From assembly GCA_902563075.1 (NCBI GenBank), contig CACEWC010000008.1, forward strand, positions 1 to 38,518: DNA of 38,518 nt, read 5' to 3'. Source of the DNA: an uncultured Pelagibacteraceae bacterium. GTDB lineage: Bacteria > Pseudomonadota > Alphaproteobacteria > Pelagibacterales > Pelagibacteraceae. Position numbers and translations under genes: made by a program. Below the pieces are notes generated by a model, which was not told where the DNA came from, did not search any database, and saw only the letters and a program-made list of their open reading frames with translations. Below are positions 15,009 through 23,609 of the stretch, piece by piece. Position 1 is the stretch's first letter. Each line of letters starts with the position of its first letter.

Positions 15009-16550
15009 TTAAACTTTTGGAAATTCTATTTCCATACTTGCTCCTTTTTTATCTTGTCTATTAGTTGCTTTGATTGTGGCATTATGTAAATCAACTAAAT
15101 TTTTTACTATATTTAACCCTAGACCAGAATGCTGCCCAAATTTATCTGGTCTGTTACTGTAGAATCTTTTAAATATTTTATTCGTGTCTTTTTCTTTAAA
15201 ACCCTGTCCTTCATCTAATATCTTTATATATACTTTATTATCCTCTGATTTCGAAACTTGCACAATTACATCTTTATTATCATCACTAAAAGAAATTGCA
15301 TTATCTAAAAGGTTTGCAATGATTTGTTCAATTCTGTTTTCAATTCCATAAATTAAATATTTATTTTTACCATCATTTTTATAAGAAATATTAATCCCTC
15401 TTTTTACTTTATAAATATTATTAAAATCATCTACTACTGACTTAATTATTGGCTCAATATCTATTTTTTTTATTTTTTCTTTACTTAATGCAACTTCATC
15501 TTTTAACATTTGTGAGTAATCAGTAATCAATCTTTCAATTCTTTGTACATCGTGACTTAAAATATTAATCAATTTAAGTCTCTGTTCTGTGTCTTTAGCG
15601 TCATGTAAAATTTCTGATGCGCTTTTTAATGATGCTAATGGATTACGAATTTCGTGTACAAGATCAGTTGAAAAATTTTCTGCATGTGAAATTCTTTTTT
15701 GTAATTCTAAAGTCATATCATCCAAAGAATTAGAGAGTAAACCAAGTTCATCATTTCTTAATTTTAATGTATCTATATTTGTTTTTTTTGTATCTTTATT
15801 TTTAATGATTTTGGTATAACTGACTAAATTTTTAATTGGTTTTAAAAAATATCTATTTAAAACAAACGAAAAAATCAATATTACGATACCAACTGCAATT
15901 GCAGTCCTAATTACAAAAGTTTTTCTTTCATCTATGGCAGCTTTTATATCATTGGCATTTTCTGTTATTGCTAAATATCCTATATTTTCTCCATCCTTCA
16001 TCACGTTTTTGATGGTAGTCAATTTAAATTTATTAAATTCTTCCTCGGTAAATGTAAAAGGGATTCCAAAGTTTTTAGACGTTGCGTAATTTAAAAGAAC
16101 ATCATTTAAAGACACATTATTTTCATTTCCAATATCTATATCTTTTTCTTCAGTGATTTTTTTTGTTATTGTTGAGTCCAACACCTCTAACTCAATAGTA
16201 TCCAACCTTTGTGAAAATGATCTTGGATCTAAGTCTAATGTATCAGTGTCTCCTATTAGATTAAGTTTATTATCAAAAAATATTACTCTATCTAAGTTCT
16301 GAAAAAGAAATCTTGTTGAAAACAAAAATTTTCTAATATCTTTTTCAACAAATTTTACATTTAATCTTGTTAGATTATCAATTGTATTATTTATAACCTC
16401 AATATGATTTGAGGATTTTTTTTTAATTAAATTTGGTTGGACATTTTTCAAATAAACGAATGTGAATAGGCCTATTATTGTGAAAAAAATAGAATTTATA
16501 AATAAAAATTTTTTTAAAATTGATAAGTTTTTAAGAAAATTGCTGAGCAT
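15009..16550 (-). CDS. chvG: ChvG/ExoS-type membrane sensor histidine kinase
   Basis: Two-pass inner-membrane sensor kinase of 513 residues. TM1 lies at about 13-33, a periplasmic sensing region at 34-212, TM2 at 213-231 and a HAMP linker at 232-285. The HisKA box NFSTDLVHEIRNPLASLKSA has phospho-acceptor H299, and a HATPase domain follows with N-box NRIEQIIANLLDNAISFSDD and G-box DEGQGFKEKD / GLGLNIVKNLV. The STDLVHEIRNPLASL form is typical of the alphaproteobacterial ChvG family, which senses acid or envelope stress in rhizobia. Its ATG overlaps the chvI stop by one base (TAATG). What it senses in this organism is unknown. Confidence 0.88.
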   Translation of the reverse strand: MLSNFLKNLSILKKFLFINSIFFTIIGLFTFVYLKNVQPNLIKKKSSNHIEVINNTIDNLTRLNVKFVEKDIRKFLFSTRFLFQNLDRVIFFDNKLNLIGDTDTLDLDPRSFSQRLDTIELEVLDSTITKKITEEKDIDIGNENNVSLNDVLLNYATSKNFGIPFTFTEEEFNKFKLTTIKNVMKDGENIGYLAITENANDIKAAIDERKTFVIRTAIAVGIVILIFSFVLNRYFLKPIKNLVSYTKIIKNKDTKKTNIDTLKLRNDELGLLSNSLDDMTLELQKRISHAENFSTDLVHEIRNPLASLKSASEILHDAKDTEQRLKLINILSHDVQRIERLITDYSQMLKDEVALSKEKIKKIDIEPIIKSVVDDFNNIYKVKRGINISYKNDGKNKYLIYGIENRIEQIIANLLDNAISFSDDNKDVIVQVSKSEDNKVYIKILDEGQGFKEKDTNKIFKRFYSNRPDKFGQHSGLGLNIVKNLVDLHNATIKATNRQDKKGASMEIEFPKV

Positions 16551-17257
16551 TAACTAACATTCCATCTATATCCGCTTCCATATCTAGTTTCTATAGCTGA
16601 AAATTCAGGATCAACTTTTTTGAATTTTTTTCTAATTCTTTTAACATGACTATCAATTGTTCTATCCTCAATATCTGTATCTTCTCTATAAGCTATGTCC
16701 ATTAATTGAGCTCTCTCTTTTATAATTCCTGGTCTTTTGGCTAGCTCCTTTACAAGTAAAAATTCTGTGGTAGTCAATTTATCAGGCAATTGTTTCCCAT
16801 TCCATTCACATTCTAATTGGGACGGATCAAGTTTTAATTTTCCATGCGATATAATACTTTTATTTTCCTCAAGAGTTTCTTTGGAATCTTTTTTTCTAAG
16901 TTGAACTCTAATTCTTTCAATTAAAACTTTAATTGAAAAACCGCCTGATTTTTTTACGAAATCATCAGCACCTAATTTTAGTCCCAGTAATTCGTCAATT
17001 TCATCATCTTTGGAAGTCAAAAAAATAACTGGTAATGAGGTTTTTTTTCTCAATTTCTTGAGCAATTCCTCACCGTCCATTTTTGGCATTTTTATATCAA
17101 CAATAGCTAGATCTGGCGGTGTCCTGGTTAATCCAATTAATGCACTCTCTCCATCAATGTAAGTCTGAACTTTAAACCCTTCTTTTTCAAGAGCAATACT
17201 TAAGCTGGTTAGAATATTTCTGTCATCATCTACTAAGGCAATTGTTTGTTTTTGCAT
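16550..17257 (-). CDS. chvI: ChvI-type OmpR-family response regulator
   Basis: DNA-binding response regulator of 235 residues, partner of the kinase just downstream. The receiver domain has acidic pocket D10-D12, phospho-acceptor D54 (LAIVDIKMPKMDGEEL), and conserved T and K (PVIFLTSKDDE; DFVKKSGG). The KKSGG stretch in place of the usual KPF is a ChvI hallmark. The C-terminal winged helix spans about 135-233 (LPDKLTTTEFLLVKELAKRP, RTIDSHVKRIRKKF, RYGSGYRW). It begins the chvI-chvG unit. Targets in alphaproteobacteria include envelope and outer-membrane genes; here that is inference. A poorly supported TATAAT sits too close to the start to be its promoter. Confidence 0.9.
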   Translation of the reverse strand: MQKQTIALVDDDRNILTSLSIALEKEGFKVQTYIDGESALIGLTRTPPDLAIVDIKMPKMDGEELLKKLRKKTSLPVIFLTSKDDEIDELLGLKLGADDFVKKSGGFSIKVLIERIRVQLRKKDSKETLEENKSIISHGKLKLDPSQLECEWNGKQLPDKLTTTEFLLVKELAKRPGIIKERAQLMDIAYREDTDIEDRTIDSHVKRIRKKFKKVDPEFSAIETRYGSGYRWNVS

Positions 17258-17302
17258 ACTTAATTATAAAAATACTAAATTGTTCTAATTTGGGCAAATA
17301 AA

Positions 17303-20077
17303 TTAATGTAATGTACCCCAATTTTCTCCAGTGTTTAAATCTACTGTGAGAGGTATTGAGAAAGAATGTTGATCACTCTCAGCAACGCTAGACATTTCTT
17401 CAATTATCACTTTGGATATTTTTTTTACTTCATTTTTGGGACTTTCAAAAATTAGTTCATCATGGATTTGAAGTAACATCTTTGTTTTGTTGAATTTTTG
17501 CTCTTTTAATTTTTTATCAATTCTTATCATTGCTAATCTCATTATTTCAGCAGCCGACCCTTGTATTGGAGCATTAATTGCTGCACGTTCTTGAAAGTTT
17601 CTAACATTATAATTTTTATCATTTATATTTATAAAATGAGATCTTCTTCCAAAAATATTACTTACATAACCATTTTTTCTACAAAATTTAATTGTTCGAT
17701 CCATATAAACTTTTATTTCCGGGAACTTTGAGAAATATGAATTTAGAAACTCTTCAGCTTCAAAATTAGAGACATTTATTTGCTTTGCTAATCCATACTG
17801 AGAAATTCCGTAGATTATTCCAAAGTTTATGGCTTTAGCCTTTCTTCTTTGGTCTTGACTCACCTTATTAATATCAATATTAAAAATTTGGCTAGCAGTA
17901 AGAGAATGAATATCCTCATTATTTTGAAAAGCTTTTTTTAATTCTTTAACATCAGCCAAATCAGCTAAAATTCTCATTTCAATTTGATTATAGTCTGCAG
18001 AAATCAAAATGTTATCCTCCTCAGCAACAAAAGCTTTACGAATATCTTTACCATCTTCTGATTTAATTGGAATATTTTGCAAGTTAGGATCACTTGAAGC
18101 TAATCGTCCTGTAGTCGTTGCTGCTAATAAAAAAGAAGTATGAACTTTTTTTGTATCAGGATTAATATGTTCGGGTAATGAGTCTGAATAGGTATTTTTT
18201 AGTTTTGAAACTTGCCGCCAGTCCAGGACTAATTGTGGAAATTTATGACCTTTAAAAGCGAGATCTTCTAATACTGAGGCACTTGTTGCAAAACTTCCCT
18301 TTTTAGTTTTTTTTAAGTCTGCAATCTTAAGATCATTGTATAAAATCTCACCCAGTTGTTTTGGAGAAGCAATATTAAACTCTTTCTTAGAGAGTTTAAA
18401 AACTTCTTTCTGAATTTTTTCAATCTTTTTTTCAAATTTGGTAGATAATGTTTTGAGAAACTTTTTATCAACTTTAATACCCTGTATTTCCATATCAGCT
18501 AAAATTCTAAGTAATGGCTTTTCAAAAATTTCATAAATATTAATCATTTTTTCTTCTTTCAAACTTTTATAGAATTTTTTATATAGTCTATAAGTTATGT
18601 CAGCGTCCTCAGCGGCATAATCTTTTGCTTTTTCTAAATCGACTTCACTAAAATTTATCTGTTTCTTTCCAGAACCAACTAATTCTTTGAATTTTATTGT
18701 TTTATGATTTAGATGAATTTCAGATAACGTATCCATGTTGTGTCTATTTTTTCCAGCATCAAGCACATAAGACATTAGCATTGTATCCTCCATCGCTGAT
18801 AGCGTTATCCCATGATTAAAAAATACAATAAAATCAAATTTAATGTTCTGACCTATTTTTTTGATACTTGGATCTTCAAGTAATGGTTTTAATTTTTTTA
18901 GCACTATGCCTTTATCAATGCACTTATTTGAATTATGTCCTATTGGTATATAACAAGCTTTTCCAATTTTAGAGCTCAAAGATACTCCGACTAAATCAGC
19001 TTGATGAGGATCTAAAGAATTTGTTTCTGTATCAACTGCAACTTCTCCTATTTCTTCAGCCTCCTTAATCCATTCATCAATTTTACTGTGCTCTGTTATT
19101 AAAAAATAATTTTTTTTATCAATTTCAACTTTTTTTTCCTTTAATTGAATATCTTTTTTTTCACCACTAAAATCTGGCTCCCCATAAGCAGAAATAGCTG
19201 AGCTAAGTAACCTATTAAACTCCATTTCTCTTAGAAATTTATAAAGTTTATCTTTATCAATTCTCTTTAATTCAAAATCATTGAGTTTCATTTCAATTGG
19301 AGCATCGTGCTTTAATGTTACTAATTTTTTACTGATTAAAGCTTTATCTTTGTTGTTTAGTAAAGTCTCTCTTCTCTTATTTTGTTTGATTTCATCTGCT
19401 GATTTTAAAAGTGTCTCTAAATCACCATACTTATTAATTAATTCTGCTGCAGTTTTTACACCAATTCCAGGAACACCAGGAACATTATCACTGCTATCAC
19501 CAGCTAAAGCCTGAACATCTATAACCTTATCTGGATCTACTCCAAATTTGTTTTTTACATCCTCATTAGAGATGAACTTATTTTTCATTGGATCAAAAAT
19601 ACGAACATTTTTTCTATACAATTGCATCAAATCTTTATCTGATGAAACTATCGTTACCTTTGCTCCATTTTTTAAAATCTTATCAACATAAGTTGCAATT
19701 AAATCGTCTGCTTCATAATTAACTAATTCAACAGAGGGTAAATTAAAGGCTAAAACTGATTTTCTTATATATTCAAATTGTGGTGCTAAGTCATCTGGCG
19801 CCTCAGATCGATTGGCTTTGTAATCACTATAGATTTCATTTCTAAAAGTCTTTCTAGCTGAGTCAAAAATAACAGCAAAATGAGTTGGTTTCTGAAGATT
19901 TTCATTTGATTTTGAGTCTTCAAGAAGTTTAAACAACATACTACAAAAACCACTTACTGCTCCAGTCGGTAATCCATCACTTTTTCGAGTTAATGGTGGT
20001 AAGGCATAATATGCTCTAAATATATAACCTGATCCATCAATTAGATAAAAATGATCTGTTTTTTGAATCTTACTCAT
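17303..20077 (-). CDS. polA: DNA polymerase I
   Basis: Repair and Okazaki-fragment polymerase of 924 residues with all three domains intact. The 5'-3' nuclease (about 1-290) shows DGSGYIFRAYYALPP, VNYEADDLIATY, IVSSDKDLMQL and ALAGDSSDNVPGVPGIG. The 3'-5' exonuclease (about 320-500) keeps its metal ligands in VAVDTETNSLD, GQNIKFDF and YAAEDADITY, so proofreading is predicted to be functional; many bacterial homologues have lost it. The polymerase domain has motif A LISADYNQIEMRILADL, motif B RRKAKAINFGIIYGIS and motif C LLQIHDELIFE. The gene is divergent from bioY with fewer than 50 bases between, and ends 45 bases before chvI. Confidence 0.97.
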   Translation of the reverse strand: MSKIQKTDHFYLIDGSGYIFRAYYALPPLTRKSDGLPTGAVSGFCSMLFKLLEDSKSNENLQKPTHFAVIFDSARKTFRNEIYSDYKANRSEAPDDLAPQFEYIRKSVLAFNLPSVELVNYEADDLIATYVDKILKNGAKVTIVSSDKDLMQLYRKNVRIFDPMKNKFISNEDVKNKFGVDPDKVIDVQALAGDSSDNVPGVPGIGVKTAAELINKYGDLETLLKSADEIKQNKRRETLLNNKDKALISKKLVTLKHDAPIEMKLNDFELKRIDKDKLYKFLREMEFNRLLSSAISAYGEPDFSGEKKDIQLKEKKVEIDKKNYFLITEHSKIDEWIKEAEEIGEVAVDTETNSLDPHQADLVGVSLSSKIGKACYIPIGHNSNKCIDKGIVLKKLKPLLEDPSIKKIGQNIKFDFIVFFNHGITLSAMEDTMLMSYVLDAGKNRHNMDTLSEIHLNHKTIKFKELVGSGKKQINFSEVDLEKAKDYAAEDADITYRLYKKFYKSLKEEKMINIYEIFEKPLLRILADMEIQGIKVDKKFLKTLSTKFEKKIEKIQKEVFKLSKKEFNIASPKQLGEILYNDLKIADLKKTKKGSFATSASVLEDLAFKGHKFPQLVLDWRQVSKLKNTYSDSLPEHINPDTKKVHTSFLLAATTTGRLASSDPNLQNIPIKSEDGKDIRKAFVAEEDNILISADYNQIEMRILADLADVKELKKAFQNNEDIHSLTASQIFNIDINKVSQDQRRKAKAINFGIIYGISQYGLAKQINVSNFEAEEFLNSYFSKFPEIKVYMDRTIKFCRKNGYVSNIFGRRSHFININDKNYNVRNFQERAAINAPIQGSAAEIMRLAMIRIDKKLKEQKFNKTKMLLQIHDELIFESPKNEVKKISKVIIEEMSSVAESDQHSFSIPLTVDLNTGENWGTLH

Positions 20078-20123
20078 TAAAATTTAATATAGATTAAAGA
20101 TGAAAATAAGAGTATTATTTTTT

Positions 20124-20675
20124 ATGGAACTTATAAAGCAAAATACTCAAAACCAGCTTGTAAAATCATTATTGATTATCTTTATAGGTTCAATAATTCT
20201 TACAATTTCAGCCAAAATCAAGATACCTTTTTATCCAGTTCCAATGACTATGCAAACATTCATAGTTTTATTTTTAGGTGTTAGCTTCGGATATAAAATA
20301 GCTCTGGCCACTGTAAGCTTATACTTATTAGAAGGTATATTAGGTTTACCAGTATTTTCTAATTCTCCTGAAAGAGGAATTGGTTTGTCTTATTTCACAG
20401 GTCCAACAATGGGGTATTTAATTGGATTTCTATCAGCGTGTTTTTTAGCCTCATTCATAAAAAATGATGATAATTATTTTTTAATTTTTTTTAAATTAAT
20501 ATTTTCGGTTTCAACAATTTATATCCTAGGTATTCTATGGCTAGGTACATTAATTGGTTGGGATAAACCTATTTTTAAATTAGGTGTATTGCCTTTTTTA
20601 GTTGCTGAAATTTTCAAAATTTGTCTACTTACTTTAATAACAAAAAAAATTATAAAATTTAGAAAATTTATTTAG
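20124..20675 (+). CDS. bioY: BioY family biotin transporter S component
   Basis: Integral membrane substrate-binding component for biotin uptake, working alone or with an ECF energising module. It has about six hydrophobic helices, the family blocks KIKIPFYPVPMTMQTFIVLFL, YLLEGILGLPVF and GIGLSYFTGPTMGYLIGFL, and a C-terminal LPFLVAEIFKICLLT. I start it at ATG 20124 (MELIKQNTQNQ), which has AAGAG upstream. The frame also has an ATG at 20100 that would add eight residues (191 in total) and leave only 22 bases to divergent polA. No biotin synthesis genes are in the window, so uptake may be the biotin source; that is inference. It overlaps the convergent regulator gene by 8 bases. Confidence 0.88.
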   Translation: MELIKQNTQNQLVKSLLIIFIGSIILTISAKIKIPFYPVPMTMQTFIVLFLGVSFGYKIALATVSLYLLEGILGLPVFSNSPERGIGLSYFTGPTMGYLIGFLSACFLASFIKNDDNYFLIFFKLIFSVSTIYILGILWLGTLIGWDKPIFKLGVLPFLVAEIFKICLLTLITKKIIKFRKFI

Positions 20676-21231
20676 GCGATCTTTTAGATAATATTCTTTG
20701 AAGAGTTCTTCTGTGCATTTTAAGCCTTCTTGCAGTCTCAGAAACATTTCTATTACATAATTCAAATACTCTATGAATATGTTCCCATTTAACCCGATCT
20801 GCTGACATTGGATTCTCAGGTGGTGCGGCTTTTTTTGATGGATCTGCTAATAACGCTTTTTCTACATCGTCCGCATCTGCTGGTTTAGCTAAATAGTCAA
20901 TAGCACCCTCCTTGATTGCAGCTACGGCGGTTGGAATATTTCCATATCCGGTTAGCATTATGATTCTACTTTGTGAATTTGATGATTGAATTTCTTTAAC
21001 AACTTCTAATCCATTGCCATCATTCAATCTAAGATCTATTACTGCAAAACCTGGTTTTTTCACTTTAACCATGTCTTTACCTTTTTGCACACTCTCAGCT
21101 TGTAAAACTTCAAACCCCTTCTTTTCCATCGCTCTAGCTAATCTCTCCCTAAAAGGATTGTCATCATCCACTATTAATAAGGATTTATTGTCAAAATCAG
21201 CCAAATTTTGTAATGGTGCTTGGTTTATCAT
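20668..21231 (-). CDS. RegA/ActR/PrrA-type response regulator
   Basis: Global redox response regulator of the alphaproteobacterial RegA/ActR/PrrA family. The receiver domain shows acidic residues in LLIVDDDNPFRERLARAME and phospho-acceptor in FAVIDLRLNDGNGLEV (about D66 from the chosen start), followed by RIIMLTGYGNIPTAVAAIKEGA. The C-terminal Fis-type helix-turn-helix VSETARRLKMHRRTLQRIL is a family hallmark, with the short proline/alanine linker KKAAPPENP between domains. I start at ATG 21231 (187 residues). A GTG at 21258 could add nine residues but lacks a ribosome site, as does the ATG. No RegB/PrrB kinase gene lies beside it, so it is an orphan here. It faces the polyamine operon across a roughly 150-base gap. 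Confidence 0.87.
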   Translation of the reverse strand: MINQAPLQNLADFDNKSLLIVDDDNPFRERLARAMEKKGFEVLQAESVQKGKDMVKVKKPGFAVIDLRLNDGNGLEVVKEIQSSNSQSRIIMLTGYGNIPTAVAAIKEGAIDYLAKPADADDVEKALLADPSKKAAPPENPMSADRVKWEHIHRVFELCNRNVSETARRLKMHRRTLQRILSKRSPK

Positions 21232-21319
21232 AGGCTTTATATGGATATTTTTTTCCACAATTCAATAGGCCATTATTTGCTTTACATTGAATAACTATTG
21301 AATTAACTGCTCGAGTATT

Positions 21320-21350
21320 AAAGTTTTTTAAAATAAAAGACTTTTTTTTT
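21320..21350 (+). terminator. Terminator-like hairpin in the leader of the polyamine operon
   Basis: Bases 21320-21329 (AAAGTTTTTT) pair with 21335-21344 (AAAAGACTTT) over ten pairs including one G-U, around a five-base loop AAAAT. A further T run continues to 21350. The shape is that of an intrinsic terminator, though the stem has only one G-C pair. It lies about 30 bases ahead of the ornithine decarboxylase ATG and downstream of any promoter in the divergent region, so it could attenuate the operon. Confidence 0.4.
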
Positions 21351-21364
21351 GTTAAATTTTTTTT

Positions 21365-21370
21365 GGGGGG
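21365..21370 (+). promoter_or_regulatory. G6 ribosome-binding site deciding the decarboxylase start
   Basis: A run of six G follows eight T and lies eight bases before ATG 21379. It is the only G-rich stretch near the start and is best read as a Shine-Dalgarno-like element, which favours ATG 21379 over a TTG at 21349. A T8G6 tract is also prone to slippage. Confidence 0.5.
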
Positions 21371-21378
21371 CATTTAAA

Positions 21379-22563
21379 ATGCAAAAATTTAAGTCAGTTG
21401 AAGAATTAGTAAATCAACTGAAACCAGAAAAACCTGTTTATTGTATAAGGAAGAATTCTATTCTTTCTGCTTCAAAATTCTTTCAAAAAAAGTTTCCAGG
21501 AAAAATACTATATGCTGTAAAAACTAATCCCCATCCTGAAGTTATCAAAACTTTGATAAGAAGTGGAATCAATCAATTTGATGTTGCGTCAATCGAAGAA
21601 ATCAAAGCAGTGAGGAAATTTGATAATACTGCAAAATGTTCTTTTATGCATACTGTTAAAAGCAGAGAAAGTATAAAGGAAGCTTATTACAGTTTTGGAA
21701 TAAAAACTTTCGCTTTAGATACTAAAGATGAATTAATAAAAATTATCGAAACAACAGACAATGCTAAAGATTTAGAATTATTTATTAGAGTTGCTGTTTC
21801 TAATGAGCATGCTGAAATAGATTTATCAAAAAAATTTGGTGCTTTGAATTCTGAAGCTTCAGGGCTGTTAAGACTTGCAAAAGTTCATTCAAAAAAAATT
21901 GGCTTAAGTTTTCATGTTGGTTCCCAATGTATGCATCCAATTTCATACTCTAAAGGAATTAATGAAGTGGGAAATATAATTAAAAAAACTAAAATAATTC
22001 CAGATTATATTAATATCGGCGGAGGCTTTCCGACAATTTATCCTGATCTTGTGCCTCTATCTTTGGAAAGTTATATGGAGGAAATTAAAAAAAGTTTAGA
22101 AAATTTAAATCTAAAGAATATGCCTCAAATAATTTGTGAACCTGGGAGAGCTTTGGTTGCAGAAAGTGGTTCAACAATCGTGAGAGTTAATTTAAGAAAA
22201 AAACAAAAACTTTATATTAATGATGGTACTTACGGTACACTTTTTGATGCTGGAACACCTAATATAGTTTTTCCATCAAAATTAATTAAAGAAAATTCAA
22301 GTAAGATTATTTCCAAAAAAATGACTGCATTTGATTTTTATGGACCGACATGTGACAGTATGGATTATATGAAAGGTCCATTCCTACTTCCGAATAATAT
22401 TAAAGAAAATGATTACATTGAACTTGGTCAATTAGGATCATATGGTTTAACTTTTAGAACTCAATTTAATGGTTATTACTCTAATGAGATTTATGAGGTT
22501 GAGGATAAACCAATAATGTCTATGTATAATAAGAATTCAGACAAAGCTACTCTAGTTGCTTAA
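21379..22563 (+). CDS. Ornithine decarboxylase (PLP, alanine-racemase fold)
   Basis: PLP-dependent basic amino-acid decarboxylase of fold type III that makes putrescine from ornithine. PLP-binding K48 is in ILYAVKTNPHPEV. The glycine-rich phosphate site is INIGGGFPTIYPD, the acidic substrate block EPGRALVAESG, and catalytic C325 lies in FYGPTCDSMDYM. The GPTCDS form is shared by ornithine and lysine/ornithine decarboxylases, so dual specificity is possible, while diaminopimelate decarboxylase is unlikely. Length is 394 residues from ATG 21379; an upstream TTG at 21349 would add ten residues reading through the G6 tract. Its stop overlaps the next start by one base (TAATG), so translation is probably coupled. 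It is the first gene of a three-gene polyamine operon. Confidence 0.88.
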   Translation: MQKFKSVEELVNQLKPEKPVYCIRKNSILSASKFFQKKFPGKILYAVKTNPHPEVIKTLIRSGINQFDVASIEEIKAVRKFDNTAKCSFMHTVKSRESIKEAYYSFGIKTFALDTKDELIKIIETTDNAKDLELFIRVAVSNEHAEIDLSKKFGALNSEASGLLRLAKVHSKKIGLSFHVGSQCMHPISYSKGINEVGNIIKKTKIIPDYINIGGGFPTIYPDLVPLSLESYMEEIKKSLENLNLKNMPQIICEPGRALVAESGSTIVRVNLRKKQKLYINDGTYGTLFDAGTPNIVFPSKLIKENSSKIISKKMTAFDFYGPTCDSMDYMKGPFLLPNNIKENDYIELGQLGSYGLTFRTQFNGYYSNEIYEVEDKPIMSMYNKNSDKATLVA

Positions 22564-23606
22564 TGTCAGAAAATAAAAATCTTGGTCACAACAGTAAAAA
22601 AGATTTCTTAAAAAAACCTGTAGAGCATATTGATATTACATCATTCGATTCTAGAAAAATTATCTCTTCCATGGAAAAAATGTCTTTTGTTTCAAGAGAA
22701 ACAGCAAACGCAGCCAATATTTATAATGAAATGTTGAAAGACAAAGAATGTACAATTTTTTTATCATTAGCAGGTTCAACATCTGCTGCCGGTTGTATGA
22801 ATATTTATAAAGATTTAGTTAAATATAATATGGTTGATGCAATAGTAGCGACTGGCGCTTCAATAATTGATATGGATTTTTTTGAAGCTCTTGGTTTTAA
22901 ACACTATCAAGGGTCTCAATTCCAAGATGATACTGAATTAAGAAAAAATTATATCGATAGAATTTACGACACATACATAGACGAAGATGAGTTACAGATT
23001 TGTGATAAAAAAATATGTGAAATCGCGGATACCTTGGAGCCTAGAAGCTATACGTCGAGAGAATTTATTAAAGAAATGGGTAAATATTTAAAAAAAAATT
23101 CTATTAAAAAAGACTCTTTGATTGAAACAGCATACGATAATGATGTTCCAATTTTTTGCCCAGCTTTCACCGACTCTAGTGCTGGATTTGGTTTAGTTAT
23201 ACATCAAGAAAAAAATCCAAAAAAGCATATGACTATTGACTCTATAAGAGAATTTAGAGAATTGACTGAAATTAAAATACGCTCGAAGGGATCAGGTCTA
23301 TTTATGATTGGTGGTGGTGTTCCAAAAAATTTTATTCAAGACACCGTAATTTGTGCTGAATTATTAGGCAAGGAAGTTGACATGCATAAATATGCGGTGC
23401 AAATCACAGTAGCCGACTCTAGAGACGGTGCATGCAGTAGTTCAACATTAAAAGAGGCAAGTTCATGGGGTAAAGTTGATGTCACAAAAGAACAAATGGT
23501 ATTTGCTGAAGCCACTAGTGTACTACCCCTAATAGCTAGCGACGCTTATCACAGAGGTGAGTGGAAAAATAGGGATAAGAAAAAATTCACAAAAATTTTT
23601 GAGTAA
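22563..23606 (+). CDS. Deoxyhypusine-synthase-family protein (possible homospermidine synthase)
   Basis: NAD-dependent aminobutyl-transferase fold of the deoxyhypusine synthase family, 347 residues. Rossmann-type segments are visible at FLSLAGSTSAAGC (about 60-72), DAIVATGASIIDMDFFEAL (about 93-111), VPIFCPAFTDSSAGFGLV and GSGLFMIGGGVPKNF. The lysine that forms the covalent imine in human deoxyhypusine synthase (in the SWGK motif) is kept as K304 in EASSWGKVD, so the protein is probably catalytic. Bacteria lack eIF5A, so protein modification is unlikely; transfer of an aminobutyl group between polyamines (homospermidine from putrescine) is the best guess. It is coupled to ornithine decarboxylase upstream (TAATG) and followed after three bases by a ureohydrolase. 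The exact product is not established from sequence. Confidence 0.82.
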   Translation: MSENKNLGHNSKKDFLKKPVEHIDITSFDSRKIISSMEKMSFVSRETANAANIYNEMLKDKECTIFLSLAGSTSAAGCMNIYKDLVKYNMVDAIVATGASIIDMDFFEALGFKHYQGSQFQDDTELRKNYIDRIYDTYIDEDELQICDKKICEIADTLEPRSYTSREFIKEMGKYLKKNSIKKDSLIETAYDNDVPIFCPAFTDSSAGFGLVIHQEKNPKKHMTIDSIREFRELTEIKIRSKGSGLFMIGGGVPKNFIQDTVICAELLGKEVDMHKYAVQITVADSRDGACSSSTLKEASSWGKVDVTKEQMVFAEATSVLPLIASDAYHRGEWKNRDKKKFTKIFE

Positions 23607-23609
23607 AAA

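Noticed and set aside
17258..17302. TATAAT ahead of chvI
   Set aside because: The hexamer is so close to the ATG that the transcript would start inside the gene, and there is no matching -35 box.
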